Shown: positions 1 through 6,724 of the stretch, piece after piece
How the letters are laid out: the number at the start of each line of letters is the position of its first letter
Position numbering within the stretch: position 1 is the stretch's first letter
Assembly (NCBI GenBank): GCA_016932965.1
Contig: JAFGBW010000199.1
Coordinates: 1-11,034, forward strand
From: Candidatus Auribacterota bacterium
Lineage (GTDB): Bacteria; Auribacterota; JAFGBW01
Direction of reading: 5' to 3'
DNA: 11,034 bases
The notes under the pieces: generated by a model
The model's database searches: none
Told to the model about the DNA's origin: nothing
The model's input: the letters and a program-made list of their open reading frames with translations, nothing else
Program-made: the position numbers and the translations under genes

Positions 1-1116
1 AACAAGGTCAATAAAGAAATCGGTTCATTAAAGCAAAAAGGGATTCCCGCTGACGATAAGATAGCGGAAATGAAGGAGGTTTCCCAGAAGATCAAAACAA
101 TGGATGCTGAATTAGGCACGCTGGAAGAAGAGATCCATCACATGGCGCTCATGATTCCCAATCTGCCGCATGAATCCGTTCCGGAAGGCGGTGAGGCTGA
201 TAACAAGGAGATACGCAGCTGGGGTGAAAAACCCGTTTTTTCTTTTCCTGCCAAAACGCACTGGGATCTGGCTGAACAGCATGACATCATTGATTTTAAA
301 AGAGGTGCCAAGCTGACCGGCTCCGGTTTTTTACTGTTTAAAAAACACGGCGCCAGGCTGGAAAGGGCGCTCATTAATTATTTCATTGATACGCATGTCA
401 GTAAAAACGGGTTTACGGAAGTTTTTCCGCCTTTTCTGGTGAATCGTAAATCCATGACCGGAACCGGGCAATTGCCGAAAATGGAAGCCGACATGTACCG
501 CCTGACGGAAGATGATCTGTTTCTGATCCCGACAGCCGAAGTGCCGGTGACGAACATTTATAACGATGAGATTTTAGAGGGGGACGAGCTCCCGAAAAAG
601 TATGTGGCGTATACTCCGTGTTTTAGAAGAGAGGCCGGCTCTTACGGAAAGGAAACCCGGGGCATGGTCCGGATTCACCAGTTCGACAAGGTGGAAATGG
701 TGGCATGGGTGAAACCTGAGGAATCTTATGATTTTCTTGAGACGTTGACCGGTTACGCCGAAGATCTGCTTCAATCTTTAAAACTGCCCTATCGGGTAGT
801 GGTTTTGTCTTCGGGGGACTTGAGCTTTGCGTCTGCCAAAACGTATGATCTGGAAGTCTGGGTGCCCGGCATGGAAAGATGGCTGGAGGTTTCTTCCGTC
901 TCCAATTTTGTGGATTTCCAGGCCCGGCGGGCCAAAATCCGGTTCCGTCCGAAAAAAGGAGGAAAACCCGAATTCCTGCACACGCTCAATGGTTCAGGAC
1001 TGGCCCTGCCCAGGGTTGTAGTGGGAATCCTTGAAAATTATCAGAACCAGGACGGGTCCATCACTGTCCCGGATGTTCTTATTCCTTACATGAATGGAAC
1101 AGATAGAATCGGATGA
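1..1116 (+). CDS. serS: Seryl-tRNA synthetase, 5'-truncated by the window edge
   Basis: Class II aminoacyl-tRNA synthetase that charges tRNA-Ser (and tRNA-Sec where present) with serine in the cytoplasm. The frame is open from base 1, so the gene enters from the left; 371 residues are visible against a usual 420-430, and roughly 50 N-terminal residues are missing. The first ~45 visible residues are the end of the tRNA-binding helical arm. The catalytic core follows: the TGQLPK segment (codons starting near base 454), motif 2 ([14 protein letters not shown], bases about 622-663) and motif 3 ([20 protein letters not shown], bases about 985-1044). The C-terminus is complete and ends with the family-typical VPDVLIPYM region before TGA. 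An internal ATG at base 70 is not the start, because the reading frame and the family match continue upstream of it. No defect is seen. The next gene is 157 bases away and probably separately transcribed. Confidence 0.96.
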   Translation, partial: NKVNKEIGSLKQKGIPADDKIAEMKEVSQKIKTMDAELGTLEEEIHHMALMIPNLPHESVPEGGEADNKEIRSWGEKPVFSFPAKTHWDLAEQHDIIDFKRGAKLTGSGFLLFKKHGARLERALINYFIDTHVSKNGFTEVFPPFLVNRKSMTGTGQLPKMEADMYRLTEDDLFLIPTAEVPVTNIYNDEILEGDELPKKYVAYTPCFRREAGSYGKETRGMVRIHQFDKVEMVAWVKPEESYDFLETLTGYAEDLLQSLKLPYRVVVLSSGDLSFASAKTYDLEVWVPGMERWLEVSSVSNFVDFQARRAKIRFRPKKGGKPEFLHTLNGSGLALPRVVVGILENYQNQDGSITVPDVLIPYMNGTDRIG

Positions 1117-1120
1117 TTTT

Positions 1121-1156
1121 AAATTGAGAATGAAGAATCTAGAATTAAGGATTAAA
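1121..1156. repeat. Degenerate heptamer tandem repeat, left copy in the serS-nfeD spacer
   Basis: Five consecutive 7-base units read AATTGAG, AATGAAG, AATCTAG, AATTAAG and GATTAAA (1122-1156). The first 11 bases (1121-1131) are an exact inverted match to 1239-1249. The 7-base period is seen directly. Whether it has a function is unknown. Confidence 0.7.
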
Positions 1157-1198
1157 AGAACAAAAGCATAAACGTTTACTATATCCGATAAATGGTAT

Positions 1199-1222
1199 GG
1201 TGATTCATTAATCACTCTTTTC
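1199..1222 (+). terminator. Weak terminator-like hairpin after serS
   Basis: GTGATT (1200-1205) pairs with AATCAC (1210-1215) across a CATT loop, with one possible extra G-U pair outside. A T-rich run, TCTTTTCATTT, follows at 1216-1226. The stem is short and AT-rich, so it is a weak candidate for the serS terminator. Confidence 0.3.
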
Positions 1223-1234
1223 ATTTAAAAACAT

Positions 1235-1260
1235 ATTAATTCTCAATTTTTCATTCTAAA
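1235..1260. repeat. Degenerate heptamer repeat, inverted copy before nfeD
   Basis: Units ATTAATT, CTCAATT and TTTCATT (1235-1255) are the reverse complements of AATTAAT, AATTGAG and AATGAAA, so this block faces the copy at 1121-1156. The 13-mer TTCTCAATTTTTC (1240-1252) recurs exactly at 6688-6700. The block ends directly before the ribosome binding site of the next gene. Confidence 0.65.
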
Positions 1261-1273
1261 GAAGGAGGCTTGT

Positions 1274-1939
1274 ATGGAAAGAATCAACTGGATTTACAGC
1301 CTTTGTTTCGGATTCGGGATCGCGTTTCTTCTGCTTCAGTTTTTATTTTCCTTTGAGGATGAAACCGACCATTCTTCTGAAGACGGGGGAGCGCATGACG
1401 GCCATGCTGATGTTTCCCATGATCATCATGGCGGAAGTGAACTGCATTCCGATGATTTGAGGAATTACGCTTCCCAGGTCGTTCAGAAGAAAGACGTTTC
1501 AGTTCTTTTTTTAAGTCTTCTGGCTTTTTTACGCCTGACCAGAAAGCTCACGTATTTTTGCGCCGGTTTCGGCACCATGGGACTGTTGTGCAATCTTTGC
1601 AAGGTGCCTTTTCTGGAGGGATTGATCGCCTCGGTTGCTGTGGGGCTGGTGAGCGTCTGGGTCACTTCGCTTCTTTTTAAACTGGTCAATCCGTGCGGAG
1701 GAAAAGTAAAGGATTCCAGAGTGAAGAATGAGGATCTCGTCGGGTCCCATGCCGAAGTGATCACCAAGGTCGGGCCGGATCAGATCGGGGAGATCAAGAT
1801 TTGTCTTCATGACCAGCTTGTTCAGGTTTATGCGCTGCCGAACAACGGCAAATCGGTTTTTGCCGCCGGTGAGACGGTGCTGGTGTATCAGTTTGATCAA
1901 AACGGAAATGCTTTAATCGAAGCAATCATTAAAGAATAA
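1274..1939 (+). CDS. NfeD-family membrane protein (YqiJ/YuaF-like) with a His-rich loop
   Basis: 221-residue inner-membrane protein of the short NfeD class, which partners flotillins in microdomain assembly. It has no N-terminal ClpP/Ser-protease domain, as in YqiJ and YuaF. Seen: a first membrane segment at about residues 8-26; an acidic, histidine-rich segment at about 28-62 with seven His (33, 41, 44, 49, 51, 52, 58); further hydrophobic segments at about 76-137; then a soluble C-terminal domain (about 150-221) with the OB-fold pattern of NfeD proteins (LVGSHAEVITKVGPDQIGEI, later AGETVLVYQ). The start is well supported by AAGGAGG at 1262-1268. The stop lies 13 bases before the first flotillin gene, whose own AGGAGGA fills the gap, so the two are an operon. 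NfeD-flotillin pairing is established for this family; the exact subfamily is my inference. The His-rich loop is unusual and could bind metal ions, which is untested. Confidence 0.8.
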   Translation: MERINWIYSLCFGFGIAFLLLQFLFSFEDETDHSSEDGGAHDGHADVSHDHHGGSELHSDDLRNYASQVVQKKDVSVLFLSLLAFLRLTRKLTYFCAGFGTMGLLCNLCKVPFLEGLIASVAVGLVSVWVTSLLFKLVNPCGGKVKDSRVKNEDLVGSHAEVITKVGPDQIGEIKICLHDQLVQVYALPNNGKSVFAAGETVLVYQFDQNGNALIEAIIKE

Positions 1940-1952
1940 GAGGAGGAACAAC

Positions 1953-3236
1953 ATGGACGGACAAACCATCATGGGGGGAGTTTTTATAGGAATTGCGATT
2001 GCGGTGGGAATCAATATCTTCATCCGCATCATGAAACACTGGCTGATCATCGGTACCGCTTCGAAGATCGGCGTCATTGCCGGGATGTCGGGGTATTCCC
2101 TTGTCCGTGTCGGGCAGGCAGGTATTTCCATACCGTTTATCAATAAAACATCCTGGCTGGATATCAGCGCCATTGTCGAGGAAATCAAGGTGGAGAACGT
2201 GATTTCAAAGGGAGGTACGCCCGTATCCATCAATGCCATGGCGATATATGGAATCGGTTCCTCGAATTATGAGAACGAGAACCGGGTGATCGGCAATGCC
2301 ATTAAAACATCTTTGAGTAAATCCAAGGAGCAGGTTTCCAAGCAGATTTCAGAAATTCTGGAGGCCAATTTCAGGGAGACGATCGTTGGCATGACCCCGG
2401 AAGAGCTCATCAACGATAAAAAGCAGTTCAACGACCGGATCATGAAAAATTCCAAGGATGATCTGGAAGTCCTGGGTTTCAGGCTTTACGATGTTAAAAT
2501 CAAGGATATCTGGGATGACAAGGGATACTTGAAAACCCTGACCAAAAAAGGGGTCCAGAAAATGACGGCCCAGATGGATGTCCTGGAAAAGGAATGCGAC
2601 TCAGAGGCCGCGAAAAAGGAGGCGGAAAATAAAAGACAGATTGAAGTGTCCACCGCCAACATGAATCAGACGATACTGGAACGCGAGAAGCAGCTGGAAC
2701 TGCTCCGGCGCGAGAAACAGGGAAAATCAGAGGAAGCCAAAAAGGTGGCCAGGCAGAAAATTGAAAAGTCCCAGGCCGAAGGAATGGGAAAGATCCGGAA
2801 AGCCAGCATTGAAGTGGAGCGTATTGCGCAGACCATGGAAATGTCATTGCCGGCTGAGTTTCATAAACGCTGTGAGGAAATCGTGTCCCAGGGTGATGCC
2901 GAGAAAACCAGGATCATCGGAGAAGCGATCAACCAGATTTTAAATGAAAAACTGAAACTATTCGGCCAGTCCGGCAGGGAGGGGCTCATCCCATTTCTGC
3001 TTTCCAGACTGCATGTGCTGGCAGAATCGTACAAAGAGTGCCTCAAGGATATCCGGGTGGACAAGGCCACTATTTTGGGGACCAGGGATGGGGAGAGCGC
3101 CTATGCCGTTGCAGCGAACATGGGGCCTTCCGCTTTTAAAAGGCACCTTCAAAATCTGGAGGACACCTTTGGCCTCAGCCTGAAGCAGATTCTCAAAGGC
3201 TCCGATGCCAGGGGAAAGGAGGCGCGTCATGAATAA
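1953..3236 (+). CDS. Flotillin-like SPFH-domain protein (first of two)
   Basis: 427-residue membrane scaffold protein of the flotillin/YqiK type, likely at the cytoplasmic face of the inner membrane. Residues about 7-26 are a hydrophobic anchor. The SPFH/band-7 domain spans about 30-190 and holds the flotillin-like stretches NKTSWLDISAIV (64-75), ETIVGMTPEEL (142-152) and VLGFRLYDVKIKDIWD (173-188). A long charged, Lys/Glu-rich helical region (about 195-330) is the coiled-coil oligomerisation part. The C-terminal ~95 residues form a separate domain. AGGAGGA at 1941-1947 precedes ATG 1953. The C-terminus overlaps the next gene by 8 bases. It differs clearly in sequence from the second flotillin, so the pair is not a recent duplication. 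E. coli YqiK is longer (about 550 residues); this one has a shorter repeat region. The client or cargo cannot be deduced. Confidence 0.85.
   Translation: MDGQTIMGGVFIGIAIAVGINIFIRIMKHWLIIGTASKIGVIAGMSGYSLVRVGQAGISIPFINKTSWLDISAIVEEIKVENVISKGGTPVSINAMAIYGIGSSNYENENRVIGNAIKTSLSKSKEQVSKQISEILEANFRETIVGMTPEELINDKKQFNDRIMKNSKDDLEVLGFRLYDVKIKDIWDDKGYLKTLTKKGVQKMTAQMDVLEKECDSEAAKKEAENKRQIEVSTANMNQTILEREKQLELLRREKQGKSEEAKKVARQKIEKSQAEGMGKIRKASIEVERIAQTMEMSLPAEFHKRCEEIVSQGDAEKTRIIGEAINQILNEKLKLFGQSGREGLIPFLLSRLHVLAESYKECLKDIRVDKATILGTRDGESAYAVAANMGPSAFKRHLQNLEDTFGLSLKQILKGSDARGKEARHE
3215..3222 (+). promoter_or_regulatory. Ribosome binding site deciding the start of the second flotillin
   Basis: AAAGGAGG lies 6 bases before ATG 3229, inside the end of the first flotillin gene. 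This favours 3229 over the in-frame ATG at 3205 (no such motif at the right distance) and over ATG 3238 (spacing too long). It implies translational coupling. Confidence 0.75.
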
Positions 3237-4518
3237 TATGGCCAATCCCGTAACCAATCTGCTCCCGGTTTTTTCAATGGGCGGAATCATCGTCATCACG
3301 CTCGTCTGTCTGATGCTGTGGTTTGTCTTAAAACGTTACCAGGTCGTTGAAAATAATGAACTGATGATCATAGAATCCTGGCTCATTTTCAGAAGAAAAA
3401 TATCCTTTGTTTCAGGCGGGACCAAATTTGTCCTTCCTTTTTTTGAAAGTTATTTCAAGAAAAGCCTCGAACCCATGGAAATCAACGTCGATTTGAACCG
3501 GGTCATGACTCAGGGAAATATTCCTCTGGGCGGAAAGATATTCGCCCAGGTGGTCATCGATGACAGCGAGCCGAACGTTTATAACGTGGCCAAACATCTG
3601 GCCATGCGGACACGGGCAAACGAGATCGAATACTGCCATGAAATCTTGAACGGGATCGTCAGGGAAACCGTGGCGAATTTAACGCCGGAACAGGTGCTGG
3701 AAGACAAGGAGCGTTTCAAGGAGGAAATGCTTAAAAATGCCGTTGTGTCCCTATCGCACCTGGGGCTTAAAGTCAAGACGTTGAATGTCCAGGAGGTGAG
3801 CGACGAAGTGCCGGACGGAAAAGGATACATTGCGCAGCTCATGAGACCCAGGATGTACCAGGTCAGCCGGGATACGCGTATGGAAGTGTCCGAAGCGGAA
3901 GCCAAAAAGATTCTGGCCCAGAACCAGGCGCATCTTTCCATGCGACTTCAGCAGCTGGACCAGGCCATTCAGAGTCTGATCGCCGAGATGGATTATAAGA
4001 TCGAACAGGCTGTGGTGGAAGGAGATGTTAAATCCAGGGAAATTTCAGCCCAATTGGACGCCGAGTTACAGGGGATTTTAGCCTCTCTGGATACCCGAAA
4101 GGCTGAGCTGGAAACCAGGAAAAATGAATATGAAGCGGACCAGATTCAGAAGGCACAGGCAAAGAGGGAACAGCTGGTTCAGGAGGGAAAAGCGGAAGCG
4201 GTTCAGGTCATTCAAAAGGGGATGGCTGAAATAGAGGTCTTGAAACAAAAAATTTCCATGATCCAGAAGGCCGGTTCTCTCGGCATGGATGTCTTTCTTG
4301 TGGACAACTATCAAATGCTGTCGGAAATTTTCACGGATACGATCGAAGCGGCCAGGGCGGAAAAAGTCAGTGTTCTGGACGGGCTTCCCGCCGTTTCCGG
4401 AGACAGTCCTTTTTCCGCGTCAAACGTCGCGGCCCTTCTGGAAATTTTGAAAAACAGCGGCGTGGATATTTCGAAATTCACCGGAGTAAAAACAGAGCAT
4501 CAGCCTGTAAAAAGGTAA
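3229..4518 (+). CDS. Flotillin-like SPFH-domain protein (second of two)
   Basis: 429 residues from ATG 3229. A single membrane segment lies at about residues 17-36 and is followed by a basic stop (KRY). The SPFH domain (about 37-190) has classical flotillin features: VENNELMIIES, GGTKFVLPFF, LEPMEINVDL, IPLGGKIFAQVVI, then NLTPEQVLEDKERF and a LGLKVKTLNVQEVSDEV strand. Residues about 200-345 are a long heptad-like, Glu/Gln/Ala/Lys-rich coiled coil. The tail (about 350-429) contains a hydrophobic patch and ends in a polar stretch. The start codon is nested within the last codons of the first flotillin gene (ATGAATAA, 8-base overlap), which indicates tight co-expression and roughly fixed stoichiometry. 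Likely role, by inference: it co-assembles with the first flotillin and the NfeD protein into a membrane microdomain scaffold. A receptor gene follows after 25 bases. Confidence 0.87.
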   Translation: MNNMANPVTNLLPVFSMGGIIVITLVCLMLWFVLKRYQVVENNELMIIESWLIFRRKISFVSGGTKFVLPFFESYFKKSLEPMEINVDLNRVMTQGNIPLGGKIFAQVVIDDSEPNVYNVAKHLAMRTRANEIEYCHEILNGIVRETVANLTPEQVLEDKERFKEEMLKNAVVSLSHLGLKVKTLNVQEVSDEVPDGKGYIAQLMRPRMYQVSRDTRMEVSEAEAKKILAQNQAHLSMRLQQLDQAIQSLIAEMDYKIEQAVVEGDVKSREISAQLDAELQGILASLDTRKAELETRKNEYEADQIQKAQAKREQLVQEGKAEAVQVIQKGMAEIEVLKQKISMIQKAGSLGMDVFLVDNYQMLSEIFTDTIEAARAEKVSVLDGLPAVSGDSPFSASNVAALLEILKNSGVDISKFTGVKTEHQPVKR

Positions 4519-4543
4519 AACATCACAGAATGTTCCTGAAAAA

Positions 4544-6541
4544 ATGAATAGATTCGGCACGATGACAAGAAGATTTGTTTGTTCTTTGTTTATCGGAATA
4601 TTGATTTCAGCTTTTGATTTCTGCTCTCAGGCTCAGCTGGAATTATCGTTAGATCATGTGTTGTATTTTGATTTTCCCGTGGTCACGGCTTCAAAAGCGG
4701 AAGAGAAGCAGACGGAAGCGCCGGGGGTCATCTCGGTTGTGACCCGCGATGAATTGATCCGGTTCGGAGGGACCACACTCAAAGATATTCTGGAGCGCGT
4801 TCCCGGACTGGCCCGTTCGACGGTGTATTTTACCGACCGTAGTGTTATCGCCATCCGCGGAGCCCAGTTCAAGGAAAACGGTGTCCACATGCTGCTTTTG
4901 ATCAACGGACGTCCGGTAAGAGAAGGTCTTGAAGGAGGCATCATCAGCGAAGTCCTGGAGTCCTTTCCGACTAATATTATTGAAAAAATCGAGGTGATCA
5001 AAGGGCCGGGTTCTGTGTTATACGGTTCCGGTGCTTTCGCAGGCGTCATCAATGTCATCACGGAACAGCCGGAAAAAGACGGAGTTACCGTAACAGCTTT
5101 AGCCGGGCAGGAATATGATGCCATGGTAAAAGCAGCGGTCAGGGAAGGCGATTTCAGCATGCTTCTGGCCGGAAAATACCACCGAAGACCAGACTGGGAT
5201 CTTGCACTGGATTTCAGGCATTTGGATGGAACAACCAGCACCATTTTTTATGATTTAGCGGACAAGGGACCCGGGGTTTATGCGGAAATGAATTATAAAA
5301 AATTAAAACTCATGACCAGTTATGAAAAATGGGAAAGCATGAACTGGGTACCTGACCCGGCCTGGACGGATTTTTTCAGCGATTTCTACGGCAAGATTCA
5401 ATGGGAGAAGCTTTTCGCTGACCTGGGATACTCACAGAGAATCAGTGATAAATGGAATATGGGTTTAAATATAACTTACACTGGTTCAATGCTGGACGCA
5501 GCCCAGTTTCCCTATGTTGAAAGAGATTCTTATTACTTTACCGTGGAATGGACGAATTATATCAATCCCACGGACAGGATGAAGATCATAGCGGGCGGTA
5601 CGTATAACTATATCAGCGGTACGGAGTTTGTTAAGGGATGTGAGGTGCCTCCGATGCCGGCATATTATGCAGACGACTCAACTCAAAGCATCTGGGGAGT
5701 CTATACCCAGATGGATTACTGGCTGGATCCCGAAAAGATGAAACTCATCGGCGGAGTACAGGTGAATAAAGTGGAAGACATCAAAACAGACATTGTCCCG
5801 CGGGCCGGTTTCATATTTTATACATGCCCTTCCGTCAGTATAAAAATCCTTTACAGTAAGGCGTTCCGCGCCCCGGGTCTCAATGAAGTGAATTTGAATG
5901 CTCCCGGATTACTGATGGGAAACAAGGATCTCAGATCTGAAAAGGTAGACACGTTTGACATAGCGCTAAACTATAATCAGGAAGCATTCCAGTGCGGGGC
6001 GAGCTTTTTTTACAGCAAGCTCAAGGAGATCATTCGAACCGATCGTTCACAAGGAATACTCGTCACACCCATGTATGCAAACATGAGTGATATCACGGCT
6101 AAAGGATTTGAGGTGGAGGGAAAATATTATATCACGGATGAATTTTTCTTTCAGGCATCTTTTCTTTACAATACAAGCGAAGATGAAAATGATGTGGAGG
6201 ATGTGACTCCTGTTGCCAATACCGGGGGCAGAATCGGAATCAGTTACGCATCATTTGACAAGAAGGTCATTTTGAGTCTGCACGACATCTATCAGGGAAA
6301 TCTGGACAGTAAGTTTGAGACCACAGAAAATCCATCTCCGGGGTCATATAACTTGTTAAATTTCAACGGCCGTCTTGATATGGACAAATTTTTTGGGTGG
6401 CGGGGCGTGACGTTTCTTTTACGCGGCGATAATCTGCTGGACAAAGAACTCTGGCTGCCGGACTGGGGCATGGGCGGAACCTATTCCATCCCGGTTCTTA
6501 AAGGACGGACGCTCTACGCCGGAGTGGAAGTCAGTTTCTAA
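4544..6541 (+). CDS. TonB-dependent outer-membrane receptor
   Basis: 665-residue energy-coupled outer-membrane transporter, probably for a siderophore, cobalamin or other metal chelate. Seen: a signal peptide (MTRR n-region, hydrophobic core to about residue 26, likely cleavage after SQA, residue 30); a TonB-box-like segment FPVVTASK (44-51); the plug domain (about 55-175) with LKDILERVPGL, IAIRGA, MLLLINGRPVREG and IEKIEVIKGPGSVLYGSGAFAGVINVI; then a 22-strand-type barrel with SKAFRAPGLNEVN (438-450), NKDLRSEKVDTFDIAL (460-475) and RGDNLLDKE (627-635). It ends in phenylalanine (YAGVEVSF), the usual barrel-assembly signal. Length fits the BtuB/colicin-receptor class. The substrate cannot be read from sequence. 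ATG 4544 has no good ribosome binding site; ATG 4562 (at MTRR) is an alternative that would still give a signal peptide. It may be co-transcribed with the flotillins. No TonB/ExbB/ExbD, ABC importer or Fur-box-like site was recognised nearby. Confidence 0.93.
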   Translation: MNRFGTMTRRFVCSLFIGILISAFDFCSQAQLELSLDHVLYFDFPVVTASKAEEKQTEAPGVISVVTRDELIRFGGTTLKDILERVPGLARSTVYFTDRSVIAIRGAQFKENGVHMLLLINGRPVREGLEGGIISEVLESFPTNIIEKIEVIKGPGSVLYGSGAFAGVINVITEQPEKDGVTVTALAGQEYDAMVKAAVREGDFSMLLAGKYHRRPDWDLALDFRHLDGTTSTIFYDLADKGPGVYAEMNYKKLKLMTSYEKWESMNWVPDPAWTDFFSDFYGKIQWEKLFADLGYSQRISDKWNMGLNITYTGSMLDAAQFPYVERDSYYFTVEWTNYINPTDRMKIIAGGTYNYISGTEFVKGCEVPPMPAYYADDSTQSIWGVYTQMDYWLDPEKMKLIGGVQVNKVEDIKTDIVPRAGFIFYTCPSVSIKILYSKAFRAPGLNEVNLNAPGLLMGNKDLRSEKVDTFDIALNYNQEAFQCGASFFYSKLKEIIRTDRSQGILVTPMYANMSDITAKGFEVEGKYYITDEFFFQASFLYNTSEDENDVEDVTPVANTGGRIGISYASFDKKVILSLHDIYQGNLDSKFETTENPSPGSYNLLNFNGRLDMDKFFGWRGVTFLLRGDNLLDKELWLPDWGMGGTYSIPVLKGRTLYAGVEVSF

Positions 6542-6593
6542 TTTTTGATGCTTTTGCCCGTCTTCTTTTCTTATCCCCTTCGTTTCCCTTTCC

Positions 6594-6615
6594 GCCATTT
6601 TGCATGAAAAATGGC
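6594..6615. terminator. Hairpin 1 between convergent genes
   Basis: GCCATTTT (6594-6601) pairs exactly with AAAATGGC (6608-6615) around a 6-base loop. It sits 52 bases after the receptor stop and next to a second, stronger hairpin. On the minus strand it contributes the T run that follows hairpin 2. Confidence 0.45.
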
Positions 6616-6616
6616 T

Positions 6617-6646
6617 TCAGAATTTGTCCTGCGGGACAAATTCTGA
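6617..6646. terminator. Strong hairpin 2, probable bidirectional terminator
   Basis: TCAGAATTTGTCC (6617-6629) and GGACAAATTCTGA (6634-6646) form a perfect 13-bp stem with a TGCG loop. On the minus strand it is followed within about 6 bases by TTTTT, which fits an intrinsic terminator for the histidine kinase transcript. On the plus strand the T run (6657-6661) is about 10 bases away, so it is less canonical for the receptor gene. Its place between two convergent operons supports a terminator role. Confidence 0.6.
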
Positions 6647-6661
6647 CCGTTCAGGATTTTT

Positions 6662-6703
6662 AACTCAAAACTCACAACTCAAAATTTTTCTCAATTTTTC
6701 TTC
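6662..6703. repeat. Degenerate heptamer tandem repeat between receptor and kinase genes
   Basis: CTCAAAA, CTCACAA and CTCAAAA (6664-6684) are consecutive 7-base units. After TTTTT come CTCAATT and TTTCTTC (6690-6703). In reverse complement they read TTTTGAG, TTGTGAG, TTTTGAG and AATTGAG, the same NNTTGAG family as in the serS-nfeD spacer. Confidence 0.6.
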
Positions 6704-6724
6704 AGATGATAACGGTGACGGCGG

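Noticed and set aside
3205-3228. Upstream ATG as start of the second flotillin
   Set aside because: It would add eight polar residues (MPGERRRV) and deepen the overlap. AAAGGAGG is placed correctly for ATG 3229 instead.
4601-4640. Lipoprotein signal at the cysteine near the receptor N-terminus
   Set aside because: The residues before Cys27 (AFDF) do not fit a lipobox. An ordinary signal peptide cleaved after SQA fits better.
4654-5244. 196-codon open frame on the minus strand, opposite the receptor plug domain
   Set aside because: It is a shadow of a clearly conserved TonB-receptor plug. Its Ser/Pro/Arg-rich composition is typical of antisense reading.
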